Assembly: GCF_900129645.1 (NCBI RefSeq)
Contig: NZ_FSQZ01000001.1
Span: 1,884,001-1,948,000 of the forward strand
DNA: 64,000 nt
From: Acetomicrobium flavidum
Lineage (GTDB): Bacteria; Synergistota; Synergistia; Synergistales; Acetomicrobiaceae
Direction: 5' to 3'
Positions 61,252-64,000 of the stretch are shown one piece after another. The notes under the pieces are model-generated. The model was not told the DNA's origin and searched no databases. It was given only the letters and a program-made list of their open reading frames with translations. The translations under genes were made by a program, and so were the position numbers. The stretch's first letter is position 1. Each line of letters starts with the position of its first letter.

Positions 61252-62658
61252 TTGACACTATTAATCAAACATCCGCCAACATACGAAAATGAACGACTAT
61301 ATGCATTTCATGTGATCCTAAAGGAGTTCTTGGGTCTGGATTATCGCTCCGTGGCAGAGGAACGACAAGACGTCCTGATAACCATGAACGACGCAGAGGG
61401 CCGCGAATTGCTCGTCTCAGACGTATTATTTCAAACTCCCACGGACAAATGGCTTAGGGACGATTCTTTGCCGGTTCAACCGTTGGAGACATTTGATTTG
61501 TCTCAGGTTCCTGTCGATATTGCATGTGTAAGCCCTATTATCCCGGTCATCTACGGAAGCAGATTGGATAACGGCGATTATATAGATGTTCAAGATTCTA
61601 AGGTTAAATTGGGTCTCGATATTTTTGGGAGCGCCTTTTTCATGCTCACGCGATACGAAGAGATCGTTAAATCGGTCAAAGACGAGCACGAGCGCTTTCC
61701 GGCCCGGGCATCGCTTGCCTATCGTGAGGGCTTTTTAATGCGCCCGATAGTAAATGAATACCTGGAGATTTTGTGGTGGTCCATTAAGAAGCTTTGGCCT
61801 GGCCTTGAGCGTAAAAAAAGAAGCTACAGAGTATGTCTCAGCCATGACGTAGATTGGCCTTTGAGCGTCGCCGGCAACAATCCGCTAAGGGTGCTAAAGA
61901 CCGCCGCTGGAGACGTCTTAAAAAGAAAAGATGTGCAACTTTCGATGCGCAGGCTTATGTCGTTGGCAAAGGTATGCACGGGAAACGTCGATGCGGATAT
62001 CAGCAATACCTTTGATTTCATCATGGACGCAAGCGAACGAAAGGGTTTAAGGAGCGCTTTTTACTTCATCGCCGACCATACGGCAGGAAGAATCGACGGA
62101 ATTTACCGTCTTGAAGATCCCTGGATTAGAAAGCTCATGAAAAAGATCTGCGGGCGGGGACATGAAATAGGGCTGCACGCAAGCTATAATAGTTTTCGAA
62201 GCGCGGATCAGGTGAAGAAAGAGTTTGAAAAGCTTATTTCGGTTGCGGAAAAAGAGGGGATTTGCCAGGACGTTTGGGGCGGAAGGCAGCATTACCTGCG
62301 CTGGGAGGCTCCCACGACGTGGCGGGCGTGGGAGGAAGCAGGGCTAGATTACGACAGCACATTGACCTTTGCGGATCACGTCGGATTTCGCTGCGGAGTG
62401 TGTTTTGAGTATCCCGTTTACGACGTCCTGCAGCGGAAACCTTTAGCCTTGCGCGAAAGGCCCTTGATAGTGATGGAAGGAAGCATGCTAGGATGCCAAT
62501 ATATGGGACTTTCGCATGAAAAGTCCCTGTCATTGATCCAAAAGCTGGCAGAAACGTGTAAAATGTTTAATGGCGACTTTACGTTGTTATGGCATAACAG
62601 CAGCTTGCTCTCAAAGAAGGACAGGGAGCTTTACGGTAAGGTGTTGATGGGGGGTTGA
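61252..62658 (+). CDS. polysaccharide deacetylase family protein with DUF7033-like N-domain
   Basis: A 468-residue protein. The C-terminal half is a NodB-like deacetylase fold: VCLSHDVDWPLSV with the metal-binding Asp pair, FDFIMDASERKGLRSAFYFIADH, GRGHEIGLHASYNSF with the His-x3-His-like motif, and a later YDSTLTFADHVGFRCG. The N-terminal 170 residues (ending RYEEIVKSVKDEHERFPARAS) match a domain found fused to such deacetylases in polysaccharide loci. No signal peptide is present, so it may act inside the cell. The TTG at 61252 has GAGGTGA eight bases upstream; a GTG 12 bases earlier is possible. Confidence 0.8.
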   Translation: MTLLIKHPPTYENERLYAFHVILKEFLGLDYRSVAEERQDVLITMNDAEGRELLVSDVLFQTPTDKWLRDDSLPVQPLETFDLSQVPVDIACVSPIIPVIYGSRLDNGDYIDVQDSKVKLGLDIFGSAFFMLTRYEEIVKSVKDEHERFPARASLAYREGFLMRPIVNEYLEILWWSIKKLWPGLERKKRSYRVCLSHDVDWPLSVAGNNPLRVLKTAAGDVLKRKDVQLSMRRLMSLAKVCTGNVDADISNTFDFIMDASERKGLRSAFYFIADHTAGRIDGIYRLEDPWIRKLMKKICGRGHEIGLHASYNSFRSADQVKKEFEKLISVAEKEGICQDVWGGRQHYLRWEAPTTWRAWEEAGLDYDSTLTFADHVGFRCGVCFEYPVYDVLQRKPLALRERPLIVMEGSMLGCQYMGLSHEKSLSLIQKLAETCKMFNGDFTLLWHNSSLLSKKDRELYGKVLMGG

Positions 62659-62767
62659 ACTCAATGATGTTGTTGTGAAAATTTTTGATGGTTTAGTTGT
62701 ACGTGAGTTTCTTTTAAACGTATGGACAGTATTGTTGTAATCAGGTGCAATGTCATTGGAGGTAAAA

Positions 62768-63898
62768 ATGAGCGAGGCCATGGTTTTTCATCACCCATTT
62801 CCAATTGTTGATAACGGGAGATCCGGCAGCCAAGTACGTCCGTACCAAATGCTGCAAGCATTTAGAGCATTGGGATATGATGTAGAGTTAGTAGCTGGAT
62901 ATGCAAAAGAGCGTAAACAACAGGCAAACATGGTTAGGGAACAACTTTCTAAAGGAAGAAAATTTTCCTTCGTTTATAGCGAATCAACTTCTATGCCTAC
63001 TCTCCTAACAGAACCGAATCATTTCCCGATTACGCCAAAAATTGACTTTGGGCTTTTTTCTACAATGAAAGCCGCAGGCATTCCAATCGGGTTGTATTAT
63101 AGAGATATACACTGGAAATTTGAAGTTTACAAGAAACAGGTGAGCTGGTACAAAAGAATAGTTGCTATTCAGTTTTATAAGTACGATTGGATGATGTACA
63201 AAAAAACAGTAGATGTACTATTTGTTCCATCTTACAGTATGGCTAAAGTGCTTCCTACGTCTTGGTCTGAAGAACGTCTTGGAGTCTTACCCCCGGGCTG
63301 CATAGTCCATAATAGTACGAATCATAAACTTAAAACATCTGATCTGCATCTTTTTTATGTGGGGGGAGTTATGCCACCAACTTACAACCTCAAGCCAATG
63401 ATAGATTTAGCCAAAAGCGAACCTAATATTCGCCTTACCATTTGTTGTAGACTTAAGGAGTGGGAAAAAGTTAAAGAATATTATTGCATAGGCGATAATG
63501 CAAGAGTTTCGATAGTTCATGCCAGCGGAGATGAGCTCGCCAAATTCTATGAGCAAGCAGATTTGTTTCTCTTATTATGGACTCCATATTCATATCTTGA
63601 CTTTGCCGTTCCTGTAAAATTACTCGAGTCCCTTGGATATGGACTGCCCGTGCTTACAACTGCCGGAACTGAAGCTGCAAGATTTGTTGCTGCAAATAAT
63701 ATTGGTTGGGTTGTTAATAATGTCGATGAAGCCAGGCATCTATTGCGTTGGCTACGGGACAATCCTGCTGAGCTGGTTAAGAAACGACGGCAGGTTATGC
63801 AGATCAGAGAGCAACACACATGGCTAGAGAGGCCTAAAACTGCTGCAAAAATACTAACAAGTAAGTTATCTGTATGCCAAGATGATAGAGATGTGTGA
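62768..63898 (+). CDS. glycosyltransferase, GT4-like
   Basis: A 376-residue GT-B type glycosyltransferase. The N-terminus has FPIVDNGRSGSQVRPYQMLQAF with the glycine loop of GT4 enzymes, then LYYRDIHWKFEVYKK. The C-terminal domain has LHLFYVGGVMPPTYNLKPMI, VSIVHASGDELAKFYEQADL and FAVPVKLLESLGYGLPVLTT, the donor-binding part with a single conserved Glu. GGAGG is five bases before the ATG. The remaining 100 bases of the window after it show no gene. Confidence 0.82.
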   Translation: MSEAMVFHHPFPIVDNGRSGSQVRPYQMLQAFRALGYDVELVAGYAKERKQQANMVREQLSKGRKFSFVYSESTSMPTLLTEPNHFPITPKIDFGLFSTMKAAGIPIGLYYRDIHWKFEVYKKQVSWYKRIVAIQFYKYDWMMYKKTVDVLFVPSYSMAKVLPTSWSEERLGVLPPGCIVHNSTNHKLKTSDLHLFYVGGVMPPTYNLKPMIDLAKSEPNIRLTICCRLKEWEKVKEYYCIGDNARVSIVHASGDELAKFYEQADLFLLLWTPYSYLDFAVPVKLLESLGYGLPVLTTAGTEAARFVAANNIGWVVNNVDEARHLLRWLRDNPAELVKKRRQVMQIREQHTWLERPKTAAKILTSKLSVCQDDRDV

Positions 63899-64000
63899 CG
63901 AGGGTGTTAAGAAAAACGCTCATTAATTATTTATAAATATTGATGTATACTGGAATCGAACTACGACAAAGGCTTTACAATGTGTGTGTCTTTAAAAAAG

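Overview
Organism. The window looks like a chromosome segment of an anaerobic, amino-acid-fermenting, two-membrane bacterium, most likely Synergistota of the Acetomicrobium/Anaerobaculum type. This is an inference from gene content: a glycine-reductase-type GrdE/GrdB pair with an in-frame selenocysteine TGA, a PPi-type phosphofructokinase, a RocB-like peptidase, Wza/Wzz/YjbH outer-envelope export genes, and frequent TTG/GTG starts behind strong Shine-Dalgarno sites. No rRNA or marker gene is present to prove it.

Layout. 0-3.2 kb holds four genes resembling the methanofuran-biosynthesis enzymes MfnB, MfnE, MfnF and MfnD, the last three downstream of a PPi-dependent phosphofructokinase. 4.7-8.6 kb is housekeeping: a MagIII-like DNA glycosylase, an MFS exporter and an M20 peptidase. 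8.6-13.5 kb is an eroded integrative island: a UPF0175 antitoxin with a gutted DUF3368 toxin, a tyrosine recombinase, a probable PD-(D/E)XK nuclease, a methyltransferase, a second decayed recombinase and a 3' fragment of tRNA-Lys. 13.6-19.7 kb holds a ZIP transporter, a decayed HicBA, a CdaR-type regulator divergent from grdE-grdB, a duplicated ZIP 3' end and arsM.

19.9-42.5 kb is a large surface-polysaccharide locus. It has an O-antigen ligase, PglF, a divergent Wzz-Wza-YjbH export operon, glycosyltransferases, a MurJ-like flippase, a Wzy-like protein, WbaP, GDP-mannose genes (manC, manB) and the diacetylbacillosamine genes pglE, pglC and pglD. 42.5-52 kb is an accessory insert: an archaeal-type ATPase, a toxin-antitoxin-chaperone (HigB-HigA-SecB-like) operon between two ~470-bp direct repeats, a one-piece MntA-HepT fusion, and a phage-like remnant (lysozyme, YvrJ, DUF2922, DUF1659, replication proteins, repressor) that includes a noncoding array of about 18 units of 14-15 bp. 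52-64 kb returns to polysaccharide genes: wbpA, wbpB, wbpD and wbpE for diacetamido-uronic acid, then an AT-rich block (GNAT, two ATP-grasp ligases, Wzx flippase), a polysaccharide deacetylase and a glycosyltransferase.

How it fits together. Two initiating phosphosugar transferases (WbaP and PglC), two flippase-type proteins and two O-antigen polymerase/ligase-type proteins suggest more than one glycan is made here, fed by GDP-mannose, diacetylbacillosamine and diacetamido-uronate pathways. Insertions concentrate near 3' ends of genes and carry decaying toxin-antitoxin modules and short dispersed repeats.
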